Shown here: positions 24,881 through 32,104 of the stretch, one piece after another
Layout: each line of letters starts with the position of its first letter
How positions within the stretch are numbered: position 1 is the stretch's first letter
Source of the DNA: Phormidium ambiguum IAM M-71
GTDB taxonomy: Bacteria > Cyanobacteriota > Cyanobacteriia > Cyanobacteriales > Aerosakkonemataceae
Assembly: GCF_001904725.1 (NCBI RefSeq)
Contig: NZ_MRCE01000050.1
Span: 1-47,872 of the forward strand
DNA: 47,872 nucleotides
Direction: 5' to 3'
Translations under genes and position numbers: made by a program
Notes under the pieces: generated by a model
The model's input: the letters and a program-made list of their open reading frames with translations, nothing else
Told to the model about the DNA's origin: nothing
Databases searched by the model: none

Positions 24881-25180
24881 ATGACGAAACAATTGATTCC
24901 CGAAGTATATCCCGAAGTTCCGCCAAAAGTATTCCTCAAAGCATTTCCGTTCATTAGCAGACAACAATATGCTGCTTTGCTAGGTTACGATGTCGGTACA
25001 ATTAACAGTTATTTCTGCAAACCCTATCCAAAATCTACACCCGGAAAACGAGGTAGAAGAAGAGAAGTTCCTACCATTGTCAAACGCTACACCGGACGAA
25101 TTGCACTGGATTTAATCGCTAGTGGAATTACACCAATTGACTCCGAAATTAATCAATATTTGTACCCAGTATCAAAATAA
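24881..25180 (+). CDS. Small HTH-like protein
   Basis: A 99-aa basic protein that follows the methyltransferase by 7 bp, with an AGGAG ribosome-binding site. Residues about 25-48 (ISRQQYAALLGYDVGTINSY) look like a helix-turn-helix, followed by a basic patch KRGRRRE. I do not recognise a named family. Its position within a tight co-directional series suggests a regulator or an accessory DNA-binding protein of the mobile element. Confidence 0.5.
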   Translation: MTKQLIPEVYPEVPPKVFLKAFPFISRQQYAALLGYDVGTINSYFCKPYPKSTPGKRGRRREVPTIVKRYTGRIALDLIASGITPIDSEINQYLYPVSK

Positions 25181-25250
25181 ATTGCTTCAATTGTACCGCG
25201 CACATATCAATATTTAAAGAAATTTCTTATGCTAAAAATCATGCAGAAAT

Positions 25251-25514
25251 ATGGTCGAAGCAAATGCACTTAGTATGCAACCTACACAGTTGGAGTTTGG
25301 CATATCTCGAAAAGAAGCGATCGCCGTTTTATCCCGAATTCGCTACGGACAAGATAGCCAAAGGATACTCAATCAATCAACAATATGGCGCTGGTGCGAT
25401 GCGTTAGGAATTCCTTCTGGTACGCGGGAATTCTATGAATCCGAAGTCAATCAACTTAAAGCATTAGCTACCCATCTGCGTCGCGGTTATTTATTAAAAG
25501 ATTTCGTCAAGTAA
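25251..25514 (+). CDS. Small HTH-like protein
   Basis: An 87-aa protein with an N-terminal half resembling the preceding gene product in layout: a short leader, then ISRKEAIAVLSRI and STIWRWCDALGI, suggesting a MerR- or excisionase-like winged helix that reads DNA. No named family is recognised. It lies 70 bp after one HTH-like gene and 22 bp before the next gene. A role in element maintenance or recombination is only a guess from context. Confidence 0.45.
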   Translation: MVEANALSMQPTQLEFGISRKEAIAVLSRIRYGQDSQRILNQSTIWRWCDALGIPSGTREFYESEVNQLKALATHLRRGYLLKDFVK

Positions 25515-25536
25515 GTGAAATAAACAGAGGTAAAGC

Positions 25537-26142
25537 ATGAACGTTATCGAATTATGGAAAGCCAAAAAAGTAGTGTCTCAATCACGCGGACGTGCTATCT
25601 TTGCCGCACTAGGCATTGATGATGCCACGCCAGAACAAGTGGAATCAATAGCAAATATCGATCGCTTAATGACTGCTAAAGGCATTAAAGATGCAGGCGA
25701 AGGAGTACGACGCTATCAAAGTGGCGAACGTGCGACTAAAACACAACAAACTAATAGCAATAGCAGCAACAATAGCAATAATTACACTGCTCAGAATGCT
25801 AAAGCTACTCAGTTACAACTAGTGCAACGCAGTGCCGAAACTAAAGCAGCTGGATTGGAAATTACGGGTAACTTATTAGCAGCTAAATACTTGACTGGCG
25901 AGATTGCATATAGCCCAGAAGTGCAGCAAAAGGTAGACCAAAGTTACCAAGTTTTGGAAGCAGCATTATATGGCATAAATCCAGATTACGATAGCGATAA
26001 TTTAGTCACCGAAATAGAGGCACAACTCCCAAACTTACTAGGCGGTATCAACTCGAATCTTACCGCCTTACCCACCAGCAAAGAAGTTGTCTCTACCAAC
26101 AGCAGCAGCAACAGCAGTGGCAAGAATGGCAAACAATCATAG
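25537..26142 (+). CDS. Unrecognised 201-aa protein with Asn/Ser-rich linkers
   Basis: The first 65 residues are charged and helical (MNVIELWKAKKVVSQSRGRA). A low-complexity Asn/Ser linker lies at about 72-86, and a second one ends the protein. The middle is predicted helical. The start has a reasonable AGAGG ribosome-binding site. I recognise no family. The composition fits a structural or accessory protein of the mobile element, as the neighbours are small and membrane-linked. Confidence 0.45.
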   Translation: MNVIELWKAKKVVSQSRGRAIFAALGIDDATPEQVESIANIDRLMTAKGIKDAGEGVRRYQSGERATKTQQTNSNSSNNSNNYTAQNAKATQLQLVQRSAETKAAGLEITGNLLAAKYLTGEIAYSPEVQQKVDQSYQVLEAALYGINPDYDSDNLVTEIEAQLPNLLGGINSNLTALPTSKEVVSTNSSSNSSGKNGKQS

Positions 26143-26242
26143 AAATTTCGATGAGGTGATTACAGATGTTTGGACGTTGGAATTGGGTATTACCGACAGA
26201 TTGTTGGGCTCTCGTATCCGAATTAATTGGCAGGTTATAGTC

Positions 26243-26542
26243 ATGCCAAAAACCAAAATAATTCGCTTACCAATTCCTGTAGCTACTCCCGCCCCCATTG
26301 TTAGTCGCACCTACAGTTATCAGGAGGATTACGCTACTAATAATTGTGCCGATACTGAATCAGAAAAGAACCATCTGCCTTTAATTTTTGGACTGTTCAT
26401 TGCTAGCTTGGTAATCTTTAATATTGGCTACATTGTGGCGCAAAATCAGCAGAATATCGCTCTAGAGAATGCTAGGAAAGAAGCCATAGCAGCCCAAAAT
26501 AAACTACAGGCAGTTAAGCGATGTGTAGAAGCAATAAAGTGA
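26243..26542 (+). CDS. Small single-pass membrane protein
   Basis: A 99-aa protein from MPKTKIIRLPIPV. One transmembrane helix (LPLIFGLFIASLVIFNIGYIV) lies at about residues 49-69, followed by a charged helical tail (ALENARKEAIAAQNKLQAVK) on the other side. The same frame is open upstream to 26087, but that would begin inside the previous gene, so I place the start at 26243. It has no recognised family. With the next-but-one gene it forms a pair of membrane-anchored coiled-coil proteins, as found around conjugation or secretion modules. Confidence 0.45.
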   Translation: MPKTKIIRLPIPVATPAPIVSRTYSYQEDYATNNCADTESEKNHLPLIFGLFIASLVIFNIGYIVAQNQQNIALENARKEAIAAQNKLQAVKRCVEAIK

Positions 26543-26549
26543 ACGACAA

Positions 26550-26735
26550 ATGAAAATACGCCGATTAACCGCGACTATCCAGTACTGCAATTCTGGTAGA
26601 ACTGAAGAACGAACTGTTACTTGTTTGTTTGACGATATTAGCGAACAGTACGAATTAACTAAAGTTTTTGTTGTCGAATTTAATCAAAGTCTCATTTTCA
26701 GTAAGAACGACCAAACTTTCTTGGTGAACGATTAA
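26550..26735 (+). CDS. Unrecognised 61-aa protein
   Basis: A 61-aa protein (MKIRRLTATIQYCNSGRTEE...) that begins 7 bp after the previous stop. It has alternating hydrophobic residues suggesting beta strands. No family is recognised. Compact spacing, direction shared with neighbours and an intact frame support it as a real gene. Confidence 0.4.
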   Translation: MKIRRLTATIQYCNSGRTEERTVTCLFDDISEQYELTKVFVVEFNQSLIFSKNDQTFLVND

Positions 26736-26755
26736 ATAATTGAGGAGGTAAGAGC

Positions 26756-27049
26756 ATGACTTTCGGTTCTACTTCATCGTCTCATCGAAGTTATGGTTTA
26801 GCGATGTTGATGAAAACTTTGTTACTGCTTTCTGTACTAGGTGTTGGTATTTTTATTGGCACTAGGTTTGTGGAAGTTAGTAACTCCGATCGAGTACGTT
26901 CGTTAACTCGTAATAACCTCAAGTTAGTAGATGATAATCGTTTATTGCGCGACCAAATCAAGCAAAATAATGCCCAACTCAAAGAGGTTAATACCAAGCT
27001 CGAACAGCTTACCAAATGTTTAGAAAATGCTGGATACAGCAAGAAATGA
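26756..27049 (+). CDS. Membrane-anchored coiled-coil protein
   Basis: A 97-aa protein with a strong GGAGG ribosome-binding site. A transmembrane helix (MLMKTLLLLSVLGVGIFIG) occupies about residues 17-36. A heptad-rich coiled coil follows (NLKLVDDNRLLRDQIKQNNA, then QLKEVNTKLEQLTK). Topology and size recall entry-exclusion, septal or conjugation accessory proteins, but no family is recognised. It precedes the JAMM gene by 6 bp. Confidence 0.5.
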   Translation: MTFGSTSSSHRSYGLAMLMKTLLLLSVLGVGIFIGTRFVEVSNSDRVRSLTRNNLKLVDDNRLLRDQIKQNNAQLKEVNTKLEQLTKCLENAGYSKK

Positions 27050-27055
27050 AAAACC

Positions 27056-28162
27056 ATGACTAATTATCAATACACTAATCCTCAAGGTGATGAATGCACT
27101 TGTACTTGTCGTCATAAACAACAAAATCATCAAAATAGTCTAGACGAGCACATCCATTCACATCATTCGCCTTCTCAAAAGTCATACGAAACGACACTAA
27201 CACCTCGTCAAATCGATGCTATAAAGAGCATTTGTAAACGCCATAAAAATCAGTTGGAGATTGGTGGCATTATCCTCAAAGATGGCACGGTTAAACAATT
27301 ACCAAACATTGCCAAAAATCAACGGGATAGGTTTGAATTTAAGTGGGGTGATGAAGCTGCGATCGCTATTTGGCATCGTCATTTAGAGCATCACGAACCT
27401 TTCTTGTCTGATGACGATATCAAAGTAGCACAAACTAGCGGTTTATCCGTTTATATGTATCATGAAAGTAAGGATGTTTTTGACGAATATCATCCTCATG
27501 GCACTCCCACTAATAAGCCTGTTCGTAATTATGAAATCAGCTTCTCTTGCCCACCAAGGGAAGTAGCAGCAAGGCGAGAAATCAATCATGCTTATCAGCA
27601 ATATTTGGCAGATTTAGCAGATGTTCAAGCCGAACTAAAAGCAGATAGAGAACAATTAGAACAGGAACGTTTGGAGGTATTAGTTCACAATCAAGATTAT
27701 CGTCAATTGTTTTTGGATGACTTAAACCCAAGGAACCCGAAGAACAGTTATCGTAACTCAGAAATTGACTTTCTTCCACATCGTAGCTATCAACCAAAAC
27801 CACTTAATGAAATGGTTGATGTAGATGCCACCATCAAAGGATTAAAGGCGAATATTGCAGCACATCGTTCGTTAAACGAACTGGATTTAGTTACCCGCAA
27901 ATACGAAATCGAACAACTAAAGAATCAACAGACGATTAAACAAGGGAGGCAGAAATATGCACCACAAATCGATGAATTAGCTAAACGACATCAAACGGCA
28001 ACGGCATCATTAAATCAAGCCAATCAATCTGGTAAAACTGGTAGTTATACTCGAACATTTCTATCAGAATTCGATGCCAAACAATTACCAGAAAACGCTA
28101 ACCAAAACGAGGTGAAATTCAATGAGCGATCGGGGAATTTACGGGAACGAGTACTTTGCTGA
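27056..28162 (+). CDS. JAMM/MPN-domain protein with coiled-coil tail
   Basis: A 368-aa protein. Residues about 65-125 carry the JAMM metalloprotease signature: E68 in EIGGIIL, H107 and H109 in IWHRH, S118 and D121 in LSDDDIKVA. The spacing (HxH, eight residues, S-x2-D) is one longer than the usual seven, otherwise canonical. JAMM proteins remove ubiquitin-like proteins, act in bacterial ubiquitin-like pathways, or process phage tail and secretion proteins. A His/Cys-rich leader (CTCTCRHK) precedes it. Residues about 180-320 are helical and end in a motif, ELAKRH...GSYTRTFLSEF (329-339), that the next gene shares. A peptidase acting on a partner protein of this element is the likely role. Catalytic competence is inferred from residues alone. 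Confidence 0.65.
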   Translation: MTNYQYTNPQGDECTCTCRHKQQNHQNSLDEHIHSHHSPSQKSYETTLTPRQIDAIKSICKRHKNQLEIGGIILKDGTVKQLPNIAKNQRDRFEFKWGDEAAIAIWHRHLEHHEPFLSDDDIKVAQTSGLSVYMYHESKDVFDEYHPHGTPTNKPVRNYEISFSCPPREVAARREINHAYQQYLADLADVQAELKADREQLEQERLEVLVHNQDYRQLFLDDLNPRNPKNSYRNSEIDFLPHRSYQPKPLNEMVDVDATIKGLKANIAAHRSLNELDLVTRKYEIEQLKNQQTIKQGRQKYAPQIDELAKRHQTATASLNQANQSGKTGSYTRTFLSEFDAKQLPENANQNEVKFNERSGNLRERVLC

Positions 28163-28523
28163 AAACTGGGTAGAACCAGAATACATCAGCCTAGATAAAG
28201 AACAATGTCTTGCCGCAGAAACACGAGCAAAACATCTAGCAGAACTGGAAAAAACTACTAAAAAAGGATTAAAAGCATTAGCTAAAGGTGATGCTTCAGA
28301 AGCTAGGATGGATGTCTACACTTCAGCTTACAATTTAGAACGAGCCAAGCAGCAAACAATGTTAGTTGAAGGTCGAGAAAAAGCTGGTAAACGCATTAAT
28401 GAATTAGCTGGTCGTCACGCTAAATCGCGACATGGTTTACGTCAATCTAACTCTCAAGCTAAACAAGTCGTTGGTCAATACACTGGTAGCTTCTTATCAG
28501 AATTTAGATTTTTTAACAACTAA
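28122..28523 (+). CDS. Small helical protein sharing the JAMM protein's C-terminal tag
   Basis: A 133-aa protein that overlaps the JAMM gene by 41 bp in another frame. Its C-terminus (INELAGRH, then QSNSQAKQVVGQYTGSFLSEF at 108-128) matches the C-terminus of the JAMM protein (IDELAKRH, then NQANQSGKTGSYTRTFLSEF). The rest is a charged helical bundle. The shared tail may be a recognition, sorting or cleavage tag. No family is recognised. Confidence 0.5.
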   Translation: MSDRGIYGNEYFAENWVEPEYISLDKEQCLAAETRAKHLAELEKTTKKGLKALAKGDASEARMDVYTSAYNLERAKQQTMLVEGREKAGKRINELAGRHAKSRHGLRQSNSQAKQVVGQYTGSFLSEFRFFNN

Positions 28524-28530
28524 TTGCACC

Positions 28531-28809
28531 ATGAATCGTCTTCTACTTGGGTTATTTGCAGCCGGAATGTCCGGCTTTTTTTTACTTTCTTCAATCGCTA
28601 GAATAGTTGGTATTGATACTAGGATTGGCACAGTTTCCTTAATCATTCAAGGAGCAATTATTGCTTTATTGGTGATAGCGTTAGCTAGTACTATAGCATT
28701 TCCAACTATTGTAGAATCTGTTACTAAAACTGACATTAAAGGACTATTAGCGTTGATTGCTTTACTAGCTATCGCTGGCTTAATAGGTGTAGTTTTGGCT
28801 TGGGTCTAG
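28531..28809 (+). CDS. Small polytopic membrane protein
   Basis: A 92-aa hydrophobic protein with about three transmembrane helices: MNRLLLGLFAAGMSGFFLL, then VSLIIQGAIIALLVIALAST, then LLALIALLAIAGLIGVVLAW. I use the ATG at 28531, 7 bp past the previous stop, in preference to the longer frame from 28432, which overlaps the previous gene. A strong intrinsic terminator lies inside its first codons (28560-28583), so its expression is probably conditional or weak. No family is recognised. Confidence 0.45.
   Translation: MNRLLLGLFAAGMSGFFLLSSIARIVGIDTRIGTVSLIIQGAIIALLVIALASTIAFPTIVESVTKTDIKGLLALIALLAIAGLIGVVLAWV
28560..28583 (+). terminator. Intrinsic terminator inside a coding region
   Basis: A seven-bp stem, AGCCGGA/TCCGGCT, with a three-base ATG loop is followed by eight T residues (28576-28583). 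This is a textbook Rho-independent terminator for the plus strand. It lies 36 bp after the stop of the tagged 133-aa gene and would end the small-gene transcript, but it falls within the start of the next membrane-protein reading frame. Confidence 0.75.
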
Positions 28810-28814
28810 GGAGT

Positions 28815-29292
28815 GGGGTTAGGGGTTGGGGGGTTGGGGTTAGGGAGAAGATTTAATAGTTTAACAACAATAAAACGTAGGGATAAATTGATGGGAATAC
28901 AATCTTATCGAGACTTAAAGGTTTGGCAAATAGGAATGGATTTAGCCGAAGAATGCTACTTGGTTACTCGCAAATTTCCCAAAGAAGAAACTTACGGGCT
29001 AACTTCTCAGATTCGTCGAGCTTCAGCGTCAATTCCTGCTAATATTGCTGAAGGGCATGGTCGAAAAACTAGAAAATAATACATACAGTTTCTCTACGTA
29101 GCGCAAGGCTCTCTTAAAGAATTAGAAACTCATCTAATATTATCAAAAAGAGTCAAGTTAGACTCATCAGATATCATTGATTCCCTCCTTAATCAATGTG
29201 AATCGTTAGGTAAATTGTTATCAGCCTTAATTCGCGTTCTTGAAAACGGAAGTTAAATTTTCCCTAACCCCAACCCCCCAGCCCCTAACCCC
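28815..29292. mobile_element. 478-bp element with G-rich terminal inverted repeats and an S23/four-helix-bundle gene
   Basis: The left arm at 28815-28846 and the right arm at 29261-29292 are 32 bp each and are reverse complements at 31 of 32 positions. The left arm is a string of GGGGTTAGGGGTTGGGG-type words, so it has four or more G-runs and G-quadruplex potential on the plus strand; the right arm has it on the minus strand. Between them is a broken four-helix-bundle gene. No clear target-site duplication is visible. It lies between a membrane-protein gene, whose stop codon is 6 bp before the left arm, and the FtsK-like gene, whose ATG is 7 bp after the right arm. It carries no transposase, so mobilisation in trans is likely if it moves. 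Confidence 0.7.
28891..29256 (+). pseudogene. Four-helix-bundle protein (S23/IVS family) with internal stop
   Basis: The 122-codon frame begins MGIQSYRDLKVWQIGMDLAE, contains ASASIPANIAEGHGR and later YIQFLYVAQGSLKELETHL, all hallmarks of the four-helix-bundle protein family found in 23S rRNA intervening sequences and in short dispersed elements. A TAA at 29077-29079 interrupts it where the family has an acidic residue before YIQFL; GAA to TAA would explain this. The remaining frame is open to a stop at 29254-29256. The truncated 62-residue product would lack two helices. The gene sits inside the inverted repeats and is the only content of the element. Confidence 0.72.
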
Positions 29293-29299
29293 TAACTAA

Positions 29300-31489
29300 A
29301 TGCGAATACCTACTAACCCTTTAGACTTTTTTAACCCTCGAACTGATGATGAACGAAAAACTCATTCAGTATGTTTGAGCGTTATTTCAATTGTTGGGGT
29401 GATTGTTGCTGCTTGTATTCCTCAAGGCGTTACTTGGCAACCTACTACTAAATTAATGATCGCTATTGGTTGCTTTGGTACAGCAATTAGAGCGATCGCT
29501 ATCTCGGTTCGTATCCTCAAAGAAGCCGCTTATCAACGGGTATCAGAGAAAGCAAAAGCGTTCATTTATGCAAATGTAATGGATGCTGTCGTTAGCGGTC
29601 AAGCTATTATTGACCAACGCTACTATATTCCACAGTTTGAGAATGAAGAAGAGTTAGAAGAATTATCACCTAACGGTGATGAGCAGTTAGAGCAACAATA
29701 TCAACAATCAGCACCACAATCAACAGAAGAAGACCCCATTGGATTAATTGCTGCTTTAGCAAAGTTTGGTATATCAGCTAATTGGATTGGTTCTTTGGTT
29801 GGTGCTAGTTTTGTTCGTTGTCATATCAAACTGAATCAGTCGCTTAAACCACAACGAATTAATACCGTTAAAGCATTGGCTGAGGATTTAGCAGCCGAAT
29901 TAGCCTTGAAATATACACCATTTATTAGTAGAGATGGTGGTTATGTAGCGATCGACATTCCCCGAACTGAAAGACAAATATTAGCTTTCTCTGATTATAT
30001 AAGTTTCCGTCCTCAATTAGTAGAATCGTTATTAATTGCTATTGGTGTTAACCTAAATGGTGAATTAACTTATGCTGATTTAACTGATACTGATACCTGT
30101 CACTTTTTGATTGGCGGTACTACTGGAAGTGGAAAAACAGAATTACTGAAAGCTATTATTGCTAGTATCATCTGGTCTTATTTACCACAACAAGCACAGT
30201 TAATTATTGTCGATCCAAAACGAACTAAGTTCAATCAATTTGCTAACTTACCTTGGTTGTATTGCCCAATAGTCAAAGATAATAAATCAGCTATTACTAT
30301 TTTGGCTGATATGGCAGCAGAAATGGAATCTAGGTACGAGTTATTTGAAGCTAACGGTTGTGAGAATATTGAGGAATACTTGCAAAATACTGGTAAACCA
30401 TTACCGAGAATTATTGTAATTTATGATGAATTTGCTGATTTCATGTTGGTACCAGCTGATAAAGCAGCTATCGAATCTAGTTGTAAAAAGTTGGGTCCGA
30501 AAGCTAGGGAAGCAGGCATACATTTGATATTAGCTACTCAAAGACCGGATAAGGATATTGTTACTCCAATATTACGCAGCAATTTACCAGGCAGAATTGC
30601 ATTGAAAGTCAAAAGTGAAGGGGATAGTAAAATTCTTCTGGATGCGGGCTCTAACGCTCATCATTTACTTGGTAGAGGCGACTTATTGTATCAAGATGCT
30701 AGCAGTATTGTTAGACTCCAATCGCTGCTTTTAGATGACATTTTTCCAGCTAAAGAATGGAGTAAAAGTAATGGTGGAACTGGCGGGAACAATAGAGATC
30801 GTTCTCCACTTACCCACCAGTCCTCTACTGCAACTCCACCAAACCTCCACCAGCTTCCACCACCAGTACATAAGGGTTCCATCAATTCCACCATCTCCAC
30901 CACCACCGAGATTGATACCCCGGATTGGGCAGAAAAACTGTTAGATGAACTTGGTGGAGTTAAGAAAGCTAATCTGTTTTCTAATCGTTCACAAGCCGAA
31001 AATTTGCATTTGTTTAAAACTATGAAAAACCGGGGTTTGAATAAAACACAAATCATCTTGGTTGGCTGGGGAATTACTAAGAGTGGAACTGATGCGCGTT
31101 ATCAAGATGCTTCGGTAATGTATGAGGATATTCTGAATAAAATTAATAACAGTTCTGAGCTAGAGAACTTCTTGCGTTCTTTACCTGCCAAAGCTTATGA
31201 AAAGCGACAATGGTTATCGCATAATCCAGGTGTTTATTTGATTTTTAGTGGAGATTGTCAAAGGTTGTTTTATGTAGGCAGGACTGAGGGTGATACAACA
31301 ATCAATTTGCGGATAAATTCCTCACGTTACCCGCATCATAAACTGGCTAATATTGAGCAGGCTGATTCACAGGGGATTGAGATTTATATTGGTTGGATTA
31401 TTTGTTTAAATGAAGCTGATAGGATTAAGTTAGAGGATGATTTGATTAGACAGTGGGAACCAGAGTGGAATAATGTTGGTAAAATTTGA
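29300..31489 (+). CDS. FtsK/TraG-like DNA translocase fused to a GIY-YIG nuclease
   Basis: A 729-aa protein. Two transmembrane helices lie near residues 25-45 and 52-72, then a cytoplasmic linker. The motor follows with Walker A GTTGSGKT (273-280), Walker B IIVIYDEFADF (373-380 region) and LILATQRPDKDIVTPILRSN, all typical of FtsK/SpoIIIE/Tra translocases. A Pro/Ser/Thr-rich linker (about 500-540) leads to a helical region. The last 90 residues form a GIY-YIG domain: PGVYLIF (643-649), LFYVGRT (656-662), and EDDLIRQWEPEWN as the Glu/Asn-containing C-terminal part. Such a fusion could move DNA and nick or resolve it during transfer. The ATG is 7 bp after an inserted element, with no ribosome-binding site in view. 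Confidence 0.78.
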   Translation: MRIPTNPLDFFNPRTDDERKTHSVCLSVISIVGVIVAACIPQGVTWQPTTKLMIAIGCFGTAIRAIAISVRILKEAAYQRVSEKAKAFIYANVMDAVVSGQAIIDQRYYIPQFENEEELEELSPNGDEQLEQQYQQSAPQSTEEDPIGLIAALAKFGISANWIGSLVGASFVRCHIKLNQSLKPQRINTVKALAEDLAAELALKYTPFISRDGGYVAIDIPRTERQILAFSDYISFRPQLVESLLIAIGVNLNGELTYADLTDTDTCHFLIGGTTGSGKTELLKAIIASIIWSYLPQQAQLIIVDPKRTKFNQFANLPWLYCPIVKDNKSAITILADMAAEMESRYELFEANGCENIEEYLQNTGKPLPRIIVIYDEFADFMLVPADKAAIESSCKKLGPKAREAGIHLILATQRPDKDIVTPILRSNLPGRIALKVKSEGDSKILLDAGSNAHHLLGRGDLLYQDASSIVRLQSLLLDDIFPAKEWSKSNGGTGGNNRDRSPLTHQSSTATPPNLHQLPPPVHKGSINSTISTTTEIDTPDWAEKLLDELGGVKKANLFSNRSQAENLHLFKTMKNRGLNKTQIILVGWGITKSGTDARYQDASVMYEDILNKINNSSELENFLRSLPAKAYEKRQWLSHNPGVYLIFSGDCQRLFYVGRTEGDTTINLRINSSRYPHHKLANIEQADSQGIEIYIGWIICLNEADRIKLEDDLIRQWEPEWNNVGKI

Positions 31490-31515
31490 TTAGCAGTTTG
31501 CATAATTAAGCTAGA

Positions 31516-31737
31516 ATGGAACCTGCCATGACCAAGCAACCACGCATTCCAGACCCAGAAACCTCAAAACGCTTGTTAGCTAATTTGCGGAAAACTCACT
31601 TGGAAATGCAAGAATTTAATGAGGAATTAGCCGAAATTAATGCTAGATTAGCACAGTATATTAGCCAGCAAAAGTTGCAAAGAGTAAGGCATTCTCTTGA
31701 TGTTTTAGCAATAGAATCACAGAAATTGCCAGATTAG
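31516..31737 (+). CDS. Small coiled-coil protein after the translocase gene
   Basis: A 73-aa charged helical protein (RLLANLRKTHLEMQEFNEEL, then AEINARLAQYISQQ) with a likely coiled coil. It starts 26 bp past the translocase stop, at 31516 or at the second ATG 31528. No family is recognised. Its position suggests it ends the translocase operon. Confidence 0.4.
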   Translation: MEPAMTKQPRIPDPETSKRLLANLRKTHLEMQEFNEELAEINARLAQYISQQKLQRVRHSLDVLAIESQKLPD

Positions 31738-31778
31738 AAAATAGAAGAATGAGTAGCGAATGCACTTTAGTTTGGGAA

Positions 31779-31808
31779 GGCGATACGTGCTAACGCACAG
31801 GCTTCGCC
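31779..31808. repeat. Short cruciform repeat
   Basis: Outer arms GGCGA/TCGCC and inner arms GTGC/GCAC around TAAC make a small hairpin. The sequence resembles dispersed REP-like palindromes found in cyanobacterial intergenic DNA. It marks the start of the patchwork region. Confidence 0.35.
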
Positions 31809-31902
31809 AACCCACTAAATCTGAGAAGCTATTATCAATACTGGCATTTTTAGATTGCAGTAGATTGCAGAAATTAGAGTGGATGTGTAAACCTCAGAAT
31901 AG

Positions 31903-32068
31903 ATGAGGGTTACTCATATAAAGATTATCGACAGCCAAAACAGCGATGTTGTTATCTTAGGTAATACTGTGGTTCGCCGCCCTCGTCATGGCCAGGCGAT
32001 CGCAGGAGTTTGTCGAGAAGCTGCAATTTTGCCACAACTTCGCAATCATCTCACGCTCCCAGTTCGTC
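31903..32068 (+). pseudogene. Aminoglycoside phosphotransferase N-terminal remnant
   Basis: The frame from the ATG at 31903 encodes about 55 residues matching the start of APH-family kinases: VVILGNTVVRRPRHGQAIAG, then REAAILPQLRNHLTLPV, the usual strand with a FPR-like motif and the LPxLRxxLxLPVP segment. After LPV the frame continues with unrelated sequence up to the arr ribosome-binding site. Everything downstream of the N-lobe, including the catalytic HxDxxxxN and metal-binding Asp, is absent. It is therefore a relic. Confidence 0.55.
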
Positions 32069-32104
32069 GAATGCAAGTTGTCATAATTAGGAGACAAAAT
32101 AATT

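Noticed and set aside
28815-29292. CRISPR array
   Set aside because: The G-rich repeats occur only as one inverted pair and have no regular spacers. No cas gene is visible in the window.
30735-31056. Open frames over the Pro/Ser linker of the translocase
   Set aside because: They are shadows of a repetitive CCACC-rich linker in the real gene.
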